DNA from: Ancylobacter crimeensis
Lineage (GTDB): Bacteria; Pseudomonadota; Alphaproteobacteria; Rhizobiales; Xanthobacteraceae
DNA: 64,000 nucleotides
Assembly: GCF_023016805.1 (NCBI RefSeq)
Contig: NZ_JALKCH010000011.1
Coordinates: 62,001 to 126,000 of the forward strand
Reading direction: 5' to 3'
Below the pieces are notes generated by a model. That model was not told the origin of the DNA, searched no databases, and was given only the letters and a program-made list of their open reading frames with translations. Both the position numbers and the translations under genes were made by a program. Below, piece by piece: positions 8,800 to 17,231 of this stretch. Within the stretch, counting starts at the first letter, position 1. Every line of letters starts with the position of its first letter.

Positions 8800-9060
8800 A
8801 TGCGAATGAGCGACATGGCTTTGGCAACCGCGCTGCTTGCGACGCTCTTTCTCTATGAGCATCACAACCGCACCGACCTGACCGCCCATCTCGCGGCGAC
8901 GGAACGCCTCGCCGACGCTTCCGCTTCGATGCCGATGATCACCTGCCCCCTGCGCCATCCGGACTTCGCCACCGTCATGCAGGCGGCCGTGCTGGGCGAC
9001 GGCATGCTCATCGTGGAGCAGCAGACACAAACCAGGGTGCGGCACATCAAGGATTGCTGA
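8800..9060 (+). CDS. Small hypothetical protein
   Basis: 86 residues, not recognised. It starts with a short hydrophobic helix (MALATALLATLFLY) followed by a mostly polar region. Third codon positions are strongly GC-rich from about codon 20 on, as in neighbouring genes, which supports coding. The ATG at 8800 has GGAG 6 bases upstream; ATGs at 8770, 8794 and 8806 are in the same frame. It could be a small membrane-attached or secreted protein. It has no partner in an operon. Confidence 0.4.
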   Translation: MRMSDMALATALLATLFLYEHHNRTDLTAHLAATERLADASASMPMITCPLRHPDFATVMQAAVLGDGMLIVEQQTQTRVRHIKDC

Positions 9061-9085
9061 TCCGGCCGCAAGGGTTTTGCGCAGG

Positions 9086-9117
9086 CAACAAAAAAGCCGG
9101 GGCGCTGCCCCGGCTTT
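9086..9117 (-). terminator. Intrinsic terminator of the rplS end of the ribosomal operon
   Basis: Minus-strand stem of 11 bases (9093-9103 pairing with 9107-9117, AAAGCCGGGGC) with a 3-base loop, continuing into a run of six T on the minus strand. It lies about 35 bases beyond the rplS stop. Classic Rho-independent terminator. Confidence 0.85.
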
Positions 9118-9149
9118 CGAAAATGTTCCGCCCGAAGCGGCAGACAGGA

Positions 9150-9551
9150 TCACTCGGCCGCGACGGGAGCGCCCTTCTTCGCGCCGGGCTTCTCCTGACG
9201 CTCGGCGATACGGGCGGCCTTGCCGCGACGGTCGCGCAGGTAATAGAGCTTGGCGCGACGCACCTTGCCGCGACGGACGACCTTCAGGCTGTCGATGTTC
9301 GGCGAGTAGAGCGGGAACACGCGCTCGACACCCTCGCCATAGGAAATCTTGCGAACGGTGAAGTTCTCGTTGATGCCGCCGCCGGAGCGGGCGATCACGA
9401 CGCCCTCATAGGCCTGAACGCGCGAACGCTCGCCTTCCTTCACGCGAACGTTCACGATCACGGTATCGCCGGGCTGGAAGTCCGGGATCTGCTTGCCGCC
9501 GGAGAGCTTTTCGACCTGCTCGTTGTCGAGCTGCTGAATGATATCGACCAT
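9150..9551 (-). CDS. rplS: 50S ribosomal protein L19
   Basis: 133 residues. L19 sits at the interface of the 30S and 50S subunits. The family landmarks are [34 protein letters not shown] and [28 protein letters not shown]. The ATG at 9551 follows an AGGTGA ribosome site; nine extra in-frame codons upstream are ignored. An alanine/lysine tail extends the C-terminus, common in alphaproteobacteria. Last gene of the rpsP-rimM-trmD-rplS unit. Confidence 0.97.
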   Translation of the reverse strand: MVDIIQQLDNEQVEKLSGGKQIPDFQPGDTVIVNVRVKEGERSRVQAYEGVVIARSGGGINENFTVRKISYGEGVERVFPLYSPNIDSLKVVRRGKVRRAKLYYLRDRRGKAARIAERQEKPGAKKGAPVAAE

Positions 9552-9672
9552 GGGATCACCTCGGCGAACGCACGGCAAAAACCGCCGTCCGCATTTTGCT
9601 GTTGTCAGTTGGTGGAACTGTAATGGCGCGCCCTATACGCGATGCGGAGTCGTTTGTCATGCCCTTTCGGTC

Positions 9673-9717
9673 GCAGAACCGTCATGCGCAGAACCGCCAT
9701 GCGCAGAACCGCCATGC
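9673..9717. repeat. Three tandem 15-base repeats between trmD and rplS
   Basis: GCAGAACCGTCATGC followed by two exact copies of GCAGAACCGCCATGC (9673-9687, 9688-9702, 9703-9717). They lie in the 186-base gap between trmD stop and rplS start, inside the predicted operon transcript. Confidence 0.9.
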
Positions 9718-9737
9718 GCGGGAAACCTCGATCCGTC

Positions 9738-10553
9738 TCAGGGTTCGATCCGGCTGGCCCGACGCGCGGCCTTCGCTGCCATCTTCGCCGCCCTTGCTGC
9801 CGCGCGCTGGGCCTCCTGCGCTGCCTCATAGGGCTGCCACAGGTCCGGCCGGCGCTCTCGGGTGGCGGCCTCGGCCTCCGCCCGGCGCCACGCCGCCACC
9901 TTGCCGTGGTCGCCGGAGGCCAGCACGGCGGGAACCTCCCGGCCCTCGAAGATCGCCGGGCGGGTATATTGCGGATATTCCAGCAGGCCGGCCGAGAAGC
10001 TCTCCTCCGTGCCGGATTCCGGGTCCCCCATCACGCCGGGCAGCAGGCGGACGCAGGCATCCAGCAGCAGCAGCGCGCCGATCTCGCCGCCGGAGAGCAC
10101 CACATCGGCGATGCTCACCTCCTCCAGCCCGCGCGCCGCGACGAGCCGCTCGTCGACGCCCTCGAACCGGCCGCAGACGATGACGACGCCCGGCCCCGCC
10201 GCCAGTTCGCGCACCCTCGCCTGTGTCAGCGGGCGGCCGCGCGGCGTCATCAGAAGGCGCGGGCGAGCATCCCCGTCAGGCGCGGCGGCATCCACCGCGC
10301 GCGCCAGCACATCGACACGCATCACCATGCCCGGCCCCCCGCCGGCGGGGGTGTCGTCCACCGAGCGGTGACGGTCGCTCGCGTGGTCGCGCGGATCGAC
10401 GGTCTCGATCCCCCAGCTTCCCGCGCCGAGCGCACGGCCGGCGAGCGAGAGGCCGAGCGGACCCGGAAACATGTCGGGGAAGATGGTGACAATGGACGCC
10501 CGCCACGAGGCGGCCGATTCCGTTGCAGCAGGTTCCACGCCTGCGGGCTCCAT
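9738..10553 (-). CDS. trmD: tRNA (guanine-N1)-methyltransferase
   Basis: 271 residues. Methylates G37 next to the anticodon of certain tRNAs, using SAM bound in a trefoil knot. Landmarks: [15 protein letters not shown], a GGGPGMVM loop, [25 protein letters not shown] (knot region) and the EYPQYTRP segment. The N-terminus carries about 18 extra residues before the conserved core, and the C-terminus ends in an Ala/Arg helix. It starts 5 bases after the rimM stop. Confidence 0.96.
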   Translation of the reverse strand: MEPAGVEPAATESAASWRASIVTIFPDMFPGPLGLSLAGRALGAGSWGIETVDPRDHASDRHRSVDDTPAGGGPGMVMRVDVLARAVDAAAPDGDARPRLLMTPRGRPLTQARVRELAAGPGVVIVCGRFEGVDERLVAARGLEEVSIADVVLSGGEIGALLLLDACVRLLPGVMGDPESGTEESFSAGLLEYPQYTRPAIFEGREVPAVLASGDHGKVAAWRRAEAEAATRERRPDLWQPYEAAQEAQRAAARAAKMAAKAARRASRIEP

Positions 10554-10558
10554 GACGG

Positions 10559-11146
10559 CTAGTCCTTCGGGCCTACGGAATCCGGCTTCGCGTCGGAATC
10601 GGCGTCCTCGCCGTCCTCGGGCTTATCCTCGGCGACCCACGCCGCAACATCCACAACGAGGCGGCGGCCCTTCACGTCGATCACGGGCACCGCGGCCTTG
10701 GTGAAAGGCACCATCACGGTCTTTCCGCGCCCTTCGCCGCCGGCTTCCGGGGCGATCTCGAGAATGTCGCCGGCGCCGAAATCATAAAGGCCCACCACCG
10801 TGCCGAAGGGAGCCCCCTCCGGTGTGAAGGCCGACAGGCCGATCAGGTCGGCGTGGTAGAAATCGTCCTCGTCCTCGGTCGGCGGAAGCTGGTCGCGCGT
10901 GACGTGGAGGCCGAGATTGGTCAGCGCCTCGGCTGCCTCGCGGGTCGAGACCCCGTCCAGCCGGGCGACGAAATGATCCTTGGCGGCGCGCAGCGCCGTG
11001 ATGCGGACCGTCTTGCGTCCGGCCTCGTCGGTCAGCCTGTAGTGGAGCAGGCTCTCGGGATCCTCGGCGAAGACGAACAGGCGCACCTCGCCCCGCACGC
11101 CATGCGGCGCGCCGATGCGGGCGAGAAGGATGCGGTCGGTCGACAT
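10559..11146 (-). CDS. rimM: Ribosome maturation factor
   Basis: 195 residues. Assists 16S rRNA 3' domain processing and binds S19 during 30S assembly. Landmarks: [15 protein letters not shown] at the N-terminus, [11 protein letters not shown], and the C-terminal PRC-barrel segment [21 protein letters not shown]. The tail after the PRC barrel is long and acidic ([13 protein letters not shown]). Placed between rpsP and trmD as in most proteobacteria. Confidence 0.95.
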   Translation of the reverse strand: MSTDRILLARIGAPHGVRGEVRLFVFAEDPESLLHYRLTDEAGRKTVRITALRAAKDHFVARLDGVSTREAAEALTNLGLHVTRDQLPPTEDEDDFYHADLIGLSAFTPEGAPFGTVVGLYDFGAGDILEIAPEAGGEGRGKTVMVPFTKAAVPVIDVKGRRLVVDVAAWVAEDKPEDGEDADSDAKPDSVGPKD

Positions 11147-11434
11147 GAGCAGGCGGCCTCGTGCGGCAGGCGTGCGCCGCCGAAGCGACGGGAGCCATAT
11201 GGAAGCATTCCGTCCGGGGCCGCCGCAAGGCGGGAACGCCGGTCGAACCGGCCAGATGGAAGCCTCACGCGCATAAAAGGAATGGAGCGCTCCCTTGGTA
11301 AGGGAGAGGTCGAGAGTTCATCCTCCAGCATGCCTCCAAAACCGCGCTGGAAGGCGGGGAAGAGCGGGCCGGAAGTAAAGCCGCCGCGGACCGGCCGTTG
11401 AGCCAGCCCGCGGGAGCCGATCACGAGGTGCCGA

Positions 11435-11800
11435 TCACTCGGTGGTCGCGGCAGCGGCGGCGGCTTCGGCAGCCTTGGCGGCCTCGGCGGCGCGCTCCTG
11501 GGCCTTCTTGCCGGGAACGGCCTTGTTCGGGTTGTTGCGCGCGGCGCGCTTCACCAGGTCGAGGCTGTCGAGGAAGCGGGCGACGCGGTCGGTCGGCTGG
11601 GCGCCCTTGGCGAGCCAAGCCTTGGCCTTCTCGGTGTCGAGGATGAAGCGATCGGCCGCGTCCTTGGGCTTCAGCGGATCGAAGGTGCCGATCTTGTCGA
11701 TGAAGCGGCCATCGCGCGGGGAGCGCGAGTCGGCGACGACGATGCGGTAATAGGGACGCTTCTTGGCGCCGCCACGGGCGAGACGGATCTTGAGGGACAT
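11435..11800 (-). CDS. rpsP: 30S ribosomal protein S16
   Basis: 121 residues. The start [26 protein letters not shown] is diagnostic. S16 helps fold the 16S rRNA 5' domain. The C-terminal third is an alanine-rich low-complexity tail ([13 protein letters not shown]), common in alphaproteobacterial S16. About 290 bases with no recognisable gene separate it from rimM downstream. Confidence 0.97.
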   Translation of the reverse strand: MSLKIRLARGGAKKRPYYRIVVADSRSPRDGRFIDKIGTFDPLKPKDAADRFILDTEKAKAWLAKGAQPTDRVARFLDSLDLVKRAARNNPNKAVPGKKAQERAAEAAKAAEAAAAAATTE

Positions 11801-11841
11801 GGTTTTCTTCCTTCAGGTAAGTCTTGGGTCGGTTCGTTTGC

Positions 11842-11946
11842 CGTCCCGGGCGAAGAGGCGAAGCGAACGGAGATCCGGGATCGCAGGCCGCATGCGCGGC
11901 GGACGATCCCGGATCGCCGCCTGCGGCGCCGTCCCGGGATGACGGG
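11842..11946. repeat. Palindromic intergenic repeat, copy A
   Basis: Lies in the rpsP-ffh gap. Inner arms GATCCGGGATCG (11872-11883) and CGATCCCGGATC (11904-11915) form a perfect 12-base inverted repeat. Outer sequences GTCCCGGG (11843-11850) and GTCCCGGGATGAC (11931-11943) share the CCGGGATGAC end with the copies near 22,700, 34,800 and 54,930. I read it as a member of a dispersed non-coding repeat family. Confidence 0.65.
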
Positions 11947-11960
11947 ATGGAGTGGTTACG

Positions 11961-13508
11961 TCACTTCTTCTTGTCCGGCTTGCCGAAGCCGGGAAGCCCC
12001 GGCAGGCCGCCCGGCTTGCTGCCGAGGCCGGGAAGGCCGGGCAGGTTGCCGGGGAATTTGGAGGGAAGGCCGCCCGGCATTCCGCCGAGGCCGCCGGGCA
12101 TCTTGTCGGCGAGCTGCTTGAGCTGCTCCGGGCTCGGCATGGGCGGGGCACCGCCGCCGCCGAGGCCGAACATCGAGGCGAGGCCCGCCATCGGGCCGCG
12201 CTTGGCACCGGCGCCGCCCATCATCTTCATCATGTCCGCCATCTGCCGATGCATCTTCATCAGGCGGTTGACGTCCTCGACCTTGGTGCCGGAGCCGGCC
12301 GCGATGCGCTTGCGCCGCGAGCCGTCGAGCAGCTTCGGATTGCGGCGCTCCTTGCGCGTCATCGAATCGATGATCGCCTTCTGGCGCTTCACCATGCGGT
12401 CGTCGACGCCGGCGGCGGCCATCTGGTTCTTCATCTTGCCGACGCCGGGCAGCATGCCCATCAGCCCGCCGAGGCCGCCGAGCTTCTCCATCTGCTCGAG
12501 CTGCATGCGCAGGTCGTCGAGGTCGAACTGGCCCTTGCGCATCCGCTCGGCGGCGGCCATCGCCTTCTCGGCGTCGATGTTCTCGACCGCCTTCTCGACC
12601 AGCGAGACCACATCGCCCATGCCGAGGATGCGACCGGCGACGCGGCGGGGATCGAAATCCTCCAGCGCGTCCATCTTCTCACCGGTGCCGAGCAGCTTGA
12701 TCGGCTTGCCGGTGACGGCCCGCATGGAAAGAGCGGCGCCGCCGCGCCCATCGCCATCGGCGCGGGTCAGCACGATGCCGGTGAGGCCGACGCGCTCGTC
12801 GAACGCCTTGGCGGTGTTCACCGCGTCCTGGCCGGTGAGGCTGTCGGCGACGAGCAGCACCTCATGGGGACGGGTGATCGCCTTCACCTCGGCGACCTCC
12901 GCCATCAGCGCCTCGTCGAGCGTGACGCGGCCGGCGGTGTCGAGCATCACCACGTCGAAGCCGCCGAGCCGGCCGGCATCCATGGCGCGGCGGGCGATCT
13001 GCACCGCCGACTGGCCGGCGACGATCGGCAGCGTCTCGACGCCGACCTGCCTGCCGAGGGTGGCCAGCTGCTCCATCGCCGCCGGGCGGCGGGTGTCGAG
13101 GGAAGCCATCAGCACCTTGCGGTTGCCCCGCTCGGTCAGGCGCTTGGCGATCTTGGCGGTGGAGGTGGTCTTGCCCGAGCCTTGCAGGCCGACCATCAGA
13201 ACCGGCACCGGCGGCGCGGCGTCGAGGTCGATCGGCTTGGCGTCGGAGCCGAGCATGGCGACGAGTTCGTCATTGACGATCTTCACCACCATCTGGCCGG
13301 GCGTGACGGACTTCACGACTTCGGCGCCGACTGCGCGGCTGCGCACCCGGTCGGTGAAGGAACGCACCACGTCGAGCGCGACGTCGGCCTCGATAAGCGC
13401 GCGACGCACCTCGCGCATGGCTTCGTTCACGTCGGCCTCGGTGAGGGCGCCGCGCTTCTTCAGCCGGTCGAGTATGCCGCCAAGGCGGTCGCTCAGTGAA
13501 TCGAACAT
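11961..13508 (-). CDS. ffh: Signal recognition particle protein Ffh (SRP54)
   Basis: 515 residues. Binds signal sequences emerging from the ribosome and delivers them to FtsY at the membrane. N domain (about 1-85), GTPase G domain with P-loop GLQGSGKTT (107-115), DTAGR and TRADGDGRGG, then the methionine-rich M domain with 4.5S RNA-binding RKERRNPKLLDGSRRKRIA. The C-terminus has a glycine/proline tail with repeated PGGLPGLPG-like units and ends GKPDKKK. The start MFDSLSDRL is the family start and follows GGAGCTGAG; an ATG six codons upstream (13526) lacks a ribosome site. Confidence 0.96.
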   Translation of the reverse strand: MFDSLSDRLGGILDRLKKRGALTEADVNEAMREVRRALIEADVALDVVRSFTDRVRSRAVGAEVVKSVTPGQMVVKIVNDELVAMLGSDAKPIDLDAAPPVPVLMVGLQGSGKTTSTAKIAKRLTERGNRKVLMASLDTRRPAAMEQLATLGRQVGVETLPIVAGQSAVQIARRAMDAGRLGGFDVVMLDTAGRVTLDEALMAEVAEVKAITRPHEVLLVADSLTGQDAVNTAKAFDERVGLTGIVLTRADGDGRGGAALSMRAVTGKPIKLLGTGEKMDALEDFDPRRVAGRILGMGDVVSLVEKAVENIDAEKAMAAAERMRKGQFDLDDLRMQLEQMEKLGGLGGLMGMLPGVGKMKNQMAAAGVDDRMVKRQKAIIDSMTRKERRNPKLLDGSRRKRIAAGSGTKVEDVNRLMKMHRQMADMMKMMGGAGAKRGPMAGLASMFGLGGGGAPPMPSPEQLKQLADKMPGGLGGMPGGLPSKFPGNLPGLPGLGSKPGGLPGLPGFGKPDKKK

Positions 13509-13924
13509 GCGTTCGCTCAGCTCCATCTGCCCGCTGATCTGCGCAATGCCGAACGCGCCCGAGGGCGCACAGCGCTGTCGGGCGTGGACCTCCGGCCTCA
13601 GGGACCGGGCGGCGGGACGGCTCGCGGAGATTGCGAGAATGGCGGGGAATTAACCGCGACGGTCGGCAAAGTCAAGATTTGGCAGACAGGCACATCCCAT
13701 GATCGCCGCAGTCCGGCCGGTCCGGCAGGGTCCGACCCTCGCAAAACCCGGGCGAACGAAGCCGATCCGTCCCCATCGGATGAACCGCCCGGCCCCAGGT
13801 ACAAAGGAATACGAAACAAAATTATCTTCAAATTAGAAATATACTCTTGACAATACCACCGCATTTTCCTGCCTATTAGGCTCGGCGCCGCAGCGAGGAC
13901 GGCGCGGGTGCAGGGGACGTCGCG
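13509..13924. other. Divergent intergenic region between ffh and the diguanylate cyclase gene
   Basis: About 415 bases without a gene. The part from 13800 to 13880 is conspicuously AT-rich for this genome and holds the candidate promoter described at 13847-13879. The ffh promoter is probably also here, but no single minus-strand hexamer pair stands out. Confidence 0.5.
13847..13879 (+). promoter_or_regulatory. Candidate promoter of the diguanylate cyclase gene
   Basis: Perfect -35 box TTGACA (13847-13852) in an AT-rich stretch, with candidate -10 sequences GCCTAT or CTATTA (13871-13878) at a spacing of 18-20. The -35 is convincing; the -10 is approximate. It would give a leader of about 40 bases. 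Confidence 0.5.
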
Positions 13925-15379
13925 ATGCAGTTGCGCGAGCCTACGGTGACGACGGACGAACGGGCGGTGAGCGACGACTTCACGGGGGACGCGTGGCGTC
14001 GCGCGGCCCTGCTCGGCCTTGCGGTCTTTGTCTGGGCGCTGCTCGGCATCATCACCCGGCCCGGCGGGCACCTTGCCGCCTTCTGGCCCGCCAATGCGCT
14101 GATGCTGGGCGCGCTGGTCCGCTTTCCGCGCCTCGTCAGCCGGCCGAGCTGGCTGACGGCCGCGGTCGGCTATATTGCCGCCGACCTCATCACCGGCAAC
14201 ACCTTCACCATGACCATGCTGCTCACCGCCGCGAATCTTTCCGGCGTGGCGATGGGTTATCTCGCCTTCGGGCTGGTGGAGCGGGACGACCGCCGCCTCG
14301 CCCGGCCGAATGCGGTGCTCGCCGTGGCGCTGGTCTCCGCCGCCGCATCGGCCGCGGCCGGCGTTACCGGCGCCATCATCACCATCGCGCTCTATGGCGG
14401 CGCCTTCGGAACGTCATGGCTGCTGTGGTTCATCACCGAGCTGCTGAACTACATCGTCATCCTGCCGGTGATGCTGACCTTCCCGCAGACGTTCCGCTGG
14501 CCGGCTTCGGCGACGGGCGGCTCACTCGCGGGGCATCTCCTGCCCTTCCTCGCGCTCATCGCGTCGACCGCGGCGGGCATGGCGGTGGGCGGGCCCGGCG
14601 CGCTGGCCTTCCCCGTGCCCGCGCTGCTGTGGTGCGCCATCAGCTATTCGCTGTTCACCAGCAGCGTGTTGAACCTGCTTTTCAGCGCCTGGAGCCTGCT
14701 CGCCATCGCCAGCGGCATCCTGCATGTCACGCTCGATCCGCAGAGCGGTCCGACCCTGTTGTCGATACGGCTCGGCATCAATCTCATCGCGCTGGCCCCG
14801 CTGATGGTCGCGAGCGCGATGCAGGCCAATGCCGCCCTTCTGGACCGCATGAGCTTCATGGCCAATCACGACCCGCTGACCCGCCTGCCCAACCGCATCT
14901 CCTTCTCCGAGCGCGCCATGCAACTGCTCGACGATGTGGCTCTGGAGCGCCGCTCGGTGGCGATGCTGATGCTCGACATCGACCGCTTCAAGACCATCAA
15001 CGACAGCTACGGCCACCAGGCCGGCGACCGCGTGCTGGTGGCGTTCGCCCGTCTGCTGGAGGCCAATGTGCGCCAGCGCGACGCCCTTGCCCGCATGGGC
15101 GGCGAGGAATTCGCCATCCTGCTCTGCGACTGCACCCCGGAAGATGCCACCACCGTTGCGGAGCGCATCTGCAGGCTGTTCGCCGAACAGCCCATCGACA
15201 TCGGCGAAGCCCGGTGGATCCATGTGACCGTCAGCATCGGAATCTCCACCGCGCGACAGGCGCCGTCCGAGATCGGCGGGCTGCTGCAGGTGGCCGACGA
15301 GGCGCTCTATGCCGCCAAGGATGCCGGGAGAAACCGGGTCATCATGCGCGATTCGATGGCTACCGCCGCGCCGCGCTGA
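13925..15379 (+). CDS. Membrane diguanylate cyclase (MASE1-like sensor plus GGDEF)
   Basis: 484 residues. About eight hydrophobic segments in residues 27-305 resemble the MASE1 integral membrane sensor domain (AFWPANALMLGAL motif), followed by a GGDEF domain (about 310-480) that makes cyclic di-GMP. The active site reads GGEEF (392-396), with DPLTRLPNR at the domain start, and the feedback-inhibition site RxxD is intact (Arg383, Asp386) exactly five residues before it. No EAL domain. The signal sensed is unknown. It stands alone, divergent from ffh and convergent with the acetyltransferase gene. Confidence 0.9.
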   Translation: MQLREPTVTTDERAVSDDFTGDAWRRAALLGLAVFVWALLGIITRPGGHLAAFWPANALMLGALVRFPRLVSRPSWLTAAVGYIAADLITGNTFTMTMLLTAANLSGVAMGYLAFGLVERDDRRLARPNAVLAVALVSAAASAAAGVTGAIITIALYGGAFGTSWLLWFITELLNYIVILPVMLTFPQTFRWPASATGGSLAGHLLPFLALIASTAAGMAVGGPGALAFPVPALLWCAISYSLFTSSVLNLLFSAWSLLAIASGILHVTLDPQSGPTLLSIRLGINLIALAPLMVASAMQANAALLDRMSFMANHDPLTRLPNRISFSERAMQLLDDVALERRSVAMLMLDIDRFKTINDSYGHQAGDRVLVAFARLLEANVRQRDALARMGGEEFAILLCDCTPEDATTVAERICRLFAEQPIDIGEARWIHVTVSIGISTARQAPSEIGGLLQVADEALYAAKDAGRNRVIMRDSMATAAPR

Positions 15380-15382
15380 TGG

Positions 15383-15982
15383 TCAGGCGGCGCGGTGCAT
15401 CACCGCGCCCAGCCGGCGCTCGACCGCCATGCCGAGGAAGACCAGCCGCCCGCCCGCCGTCGAGAACTGCGCGCCCCGGCTGCGCCAGCCGCGGGCGATG
15501 AGGAAGCCCTCGCTTCCCACGCCGACCAGCGCCTGCGCCGTGACCAGCCCGGCCGCGCGCAGATCGGCCTCGATGTGCTCCAGCAACGCCGCGCCGATAC
15601 CGTTGCGGATGAAGAGCGGATGCACATGCGGGCCGAGCAGGCAGACCGGGACGCCGGCCTCGGCCACCATCTGGCCCGCCTCTATGGACTGGGCGGCGTC
15701 GGCCCGAGCGGCATTCGGTCGGTCGACAGGGGCATCGTCGATCTCCGCCGTCGGCATCCACCCCGCGCACCCGACCGGCTCGCCCTCGATCTCGGCGAGG
15801 AAGAACCGGCCGGCCACCAATGCTCCGGCATCGACCGGTGCCGGCTCCGGGGCGCGTCCGCCCGCTGCGCGCCACGCGTCGTGGCGCAGGCGCCGGATCT
15901 CCGCGAGATCGGCGGTGAGGGCGGCGCGCAGGCTGAGCCCGGCGGATTCGAGCAGCGCGGGCGTGGGCAGGGCCTCGATCAT
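15383..15982 (-). CDS. GNAT family N-acetyltransferase
   Basis: 199 residues. The acetyl-CoA fold is indicated by LRAALTADLAEIRRLRHDAWR, VGCAGWM and the motif A region FIRNGIGAALLEHIEADLRAAG. The ATG at 15982 has GGAG about 7 bases upstream; an in-frame extension of 64 codons has no family resemblance. Substrate unknown. It ends 3 bases from the convergent diguanylate cyclase stop. Confidence 0.8.
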   Translation of the reverse strand: MIEALPTPALLESAGLSLRAALTADLAEIRRLRHDAWRAAGGRAPEPAPVDAGALVAGRFFLAEIEGEPVGCAGWMPTAEIDDAPVDRPNAARADAAQSIEAGQMVAEAGVPVCLLGPHVHPLFIRNGIGAALLEHIEADLRAAGLVTAQALVGVGSEGFLIARGWRSRGAQFSTAGGRLVFLGMAVERRLGAVMHRAA

Positions 15983-16315
15983 GCAATCGCTCCATGGCGC
16001 GGGCCCCGATGCCGGGGCAACCCAATCGGTCGGCAGGCACGTCCGGTCGCCACGGTAGGCGGCGGTGGCAGACTCCCGGCGGAACATGGCATTCGCCGGG
16101 CGCTCATCGGGCAATGCCGGGACCGTGATGAGGCGTTTCATCACGGCCCCGTTTCCTGCCCCAGCGTCCATCACAACCGCGTTGTGCCGCAGGGGCGGCG
16201 TGTTGCGGGCGGGGGCGACGGCGTCTAGAACCGCTTGGAAGTCTGGAACCGCCCAAGGGTGCCGCGAGAGCGCCCGGCGCCGGCATCATGAACGCGCGAC
16301 CGGAGGACACGGCCC
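15983..16315. other. Intergenic region between divergent acetyltransferase and ccmC
   Basis: About 330 bases; no gene, repeat or clear promoter recognised apart from the ccmC ribosome site (GGAGG near 16303). In relatives, ccmA and ccmB often occupy the place upstream of ccmC; neither is here. Confidence 0.5.
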
Positions 16316-17050
16316 ATGGGGCTGATGGATCTTGCCAATCCGACCCGCTTCCTCGCCCTGTCCGGGCGGCTGCTGCCGTGGCTCGCCGGGCTGACGGCTT
16401 TGACGCTGGCACTCGCTTTCGTGTTGGCGATCCGCGCGCCCGCCGACTACCAGCAGGGCGAGACGGTGAAGATCATGTACATCCATGTGCCCTTCGCCTG
16501 GCTCGCCATGATGGGCTACACGCTGCTCGCGCTGTCCGCCCTCGGCATCCTGGTCTGGCGCCATCCCCTCGCCGATGTCGCGCACAAGGCGCTGGCCCCG
16601 ATCGGTGCGGTGTTCGCCTTCCTGTGCCTCTTCACCGGCTCGCTCTGGGGCCGGCCGATGTGGGGCACCTACTGGGTGTGGGATGCCCGCCTCACCTCGA
16701 TGCTGGTGCTGCTGCTGCTCTATCTCGGCCTGCTCGCCCTGCGCTCGGCGATCGAGGACCCCAACCAGGCTGGCCGCGCCGCCGCGGTGCTGAGCCTTGT
16801 CGGCTTCGTCAACGTGCCGATCGTCAAGTTCTCGGTGGACTGGTGGAACACGCTGCACCAGCCCGCCTCGGTTTTCCGCATGGGCGGTTCGACCATCGAC
16901 CCGAGCCTGCTCTGGCCGCTCATCGCCAGCGCCGTCGGGTTCACCCTGCTCATGCTCACGCTGCACATGATGGCGATGCGCACCGAGATCCTGCGCCGGC
17001 GCCTGCGTTCGCTCGAGGCGCGCGCCGCCGCCGAAGCCGCCTTCGCCTGA
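16316..17050 (+). CDS. ccmC: Heme exporter membrane protein CcmC
   Basis: 244 residues, six hydrophobic segments. CcmC presents heme to the chaperone CcmE in system I cytochrome c maturation. The tryptophan-rich heme-handling motif WGTYWVWD is at 116-123, and the two axial histidines expected on either side are His57 (YIHVP) and His181 (NTLHQPAS). First gene of a ccmC-ccmD-ccmG run; ccmA and ccmB are not upstream. Confidence 0.95.
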   Translation: MGLMDLANPTRFLALSGRLLPWLAGLTALTLALAFVLAIRAPADYQQGETVKIMYIHVPFAWLAMMGYTLLALSALGILVWRHPLADVAHKALAPIGAVFAFLCLFTGSLWGRPMWGTYWVWDARLTSMLVLLLLYLGLLALRSAIEDPNQAGRAAAVLSLVGFVNVPIVKFSVDWWNTLHQPASVFRMGGSTIDPSLLWPLIASAVGFTLLMLTLHMMAMRTEILRRRLRSLEARAAAEAAFA

Positions 17051-17057
17051 GGGTCAC

Positions 17058-17231
17058 ATGCTGCCCGACCACGCCGCCTTCATCATCGCCGCCTTTGCCG
17101 GCAGCGCGCTCGTCATCGGCGCCCTGATCGGCTGGATCCTCCTTGACGGACGCGCGGTGCGGCGCAGCCTCGACGCGATGGAAGCGCGCGGCGTGCGCCG
17201 TCGCTCCGACCGCACGGAGCGCGGCTCGTGA
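17058..17231 (+). CDS. ccmD: Heme exporter protein CcmD
   Basis: 57 residues, a typical CcmD: short periplasmic start (MLPDHAAF), one membrane helix (IIAAFAGSALVIGALIGWIL) and a basic, arginine-rich cytoplasmic tail. It helps release loaded CcmE from CcmC. It lies 7 bases after ccmC, and its TGA overlaps the GTG start of ccmG by four bases (GTGA), so the three genes are translated together. Confidence 0.88.
   Translation: MLPDHAAFIIAAFAGSALVIGALIGWILLDGRAVRRSLDAMEARGVRRRSDRTERGS

Noticed and set aside
8158..8800. Leucine attenuator before leuC
   Set aside because: No short leader frame with clustered leucine codons and terminator/antiterminator pair was found.
8491..9153. Minus-strand frame of 220 codons upstream of leuC
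   Set aside because: It crosses the AT-rich island and the rplS terminator and has no domain or ribosome site.
9605..9829. Small gene encoding MAVLR repeats between trmD and rplS
   Set aside because: It overlaps the trmD 3' end, has no ribosome site, and its frame is explained by the 15-base repeats.
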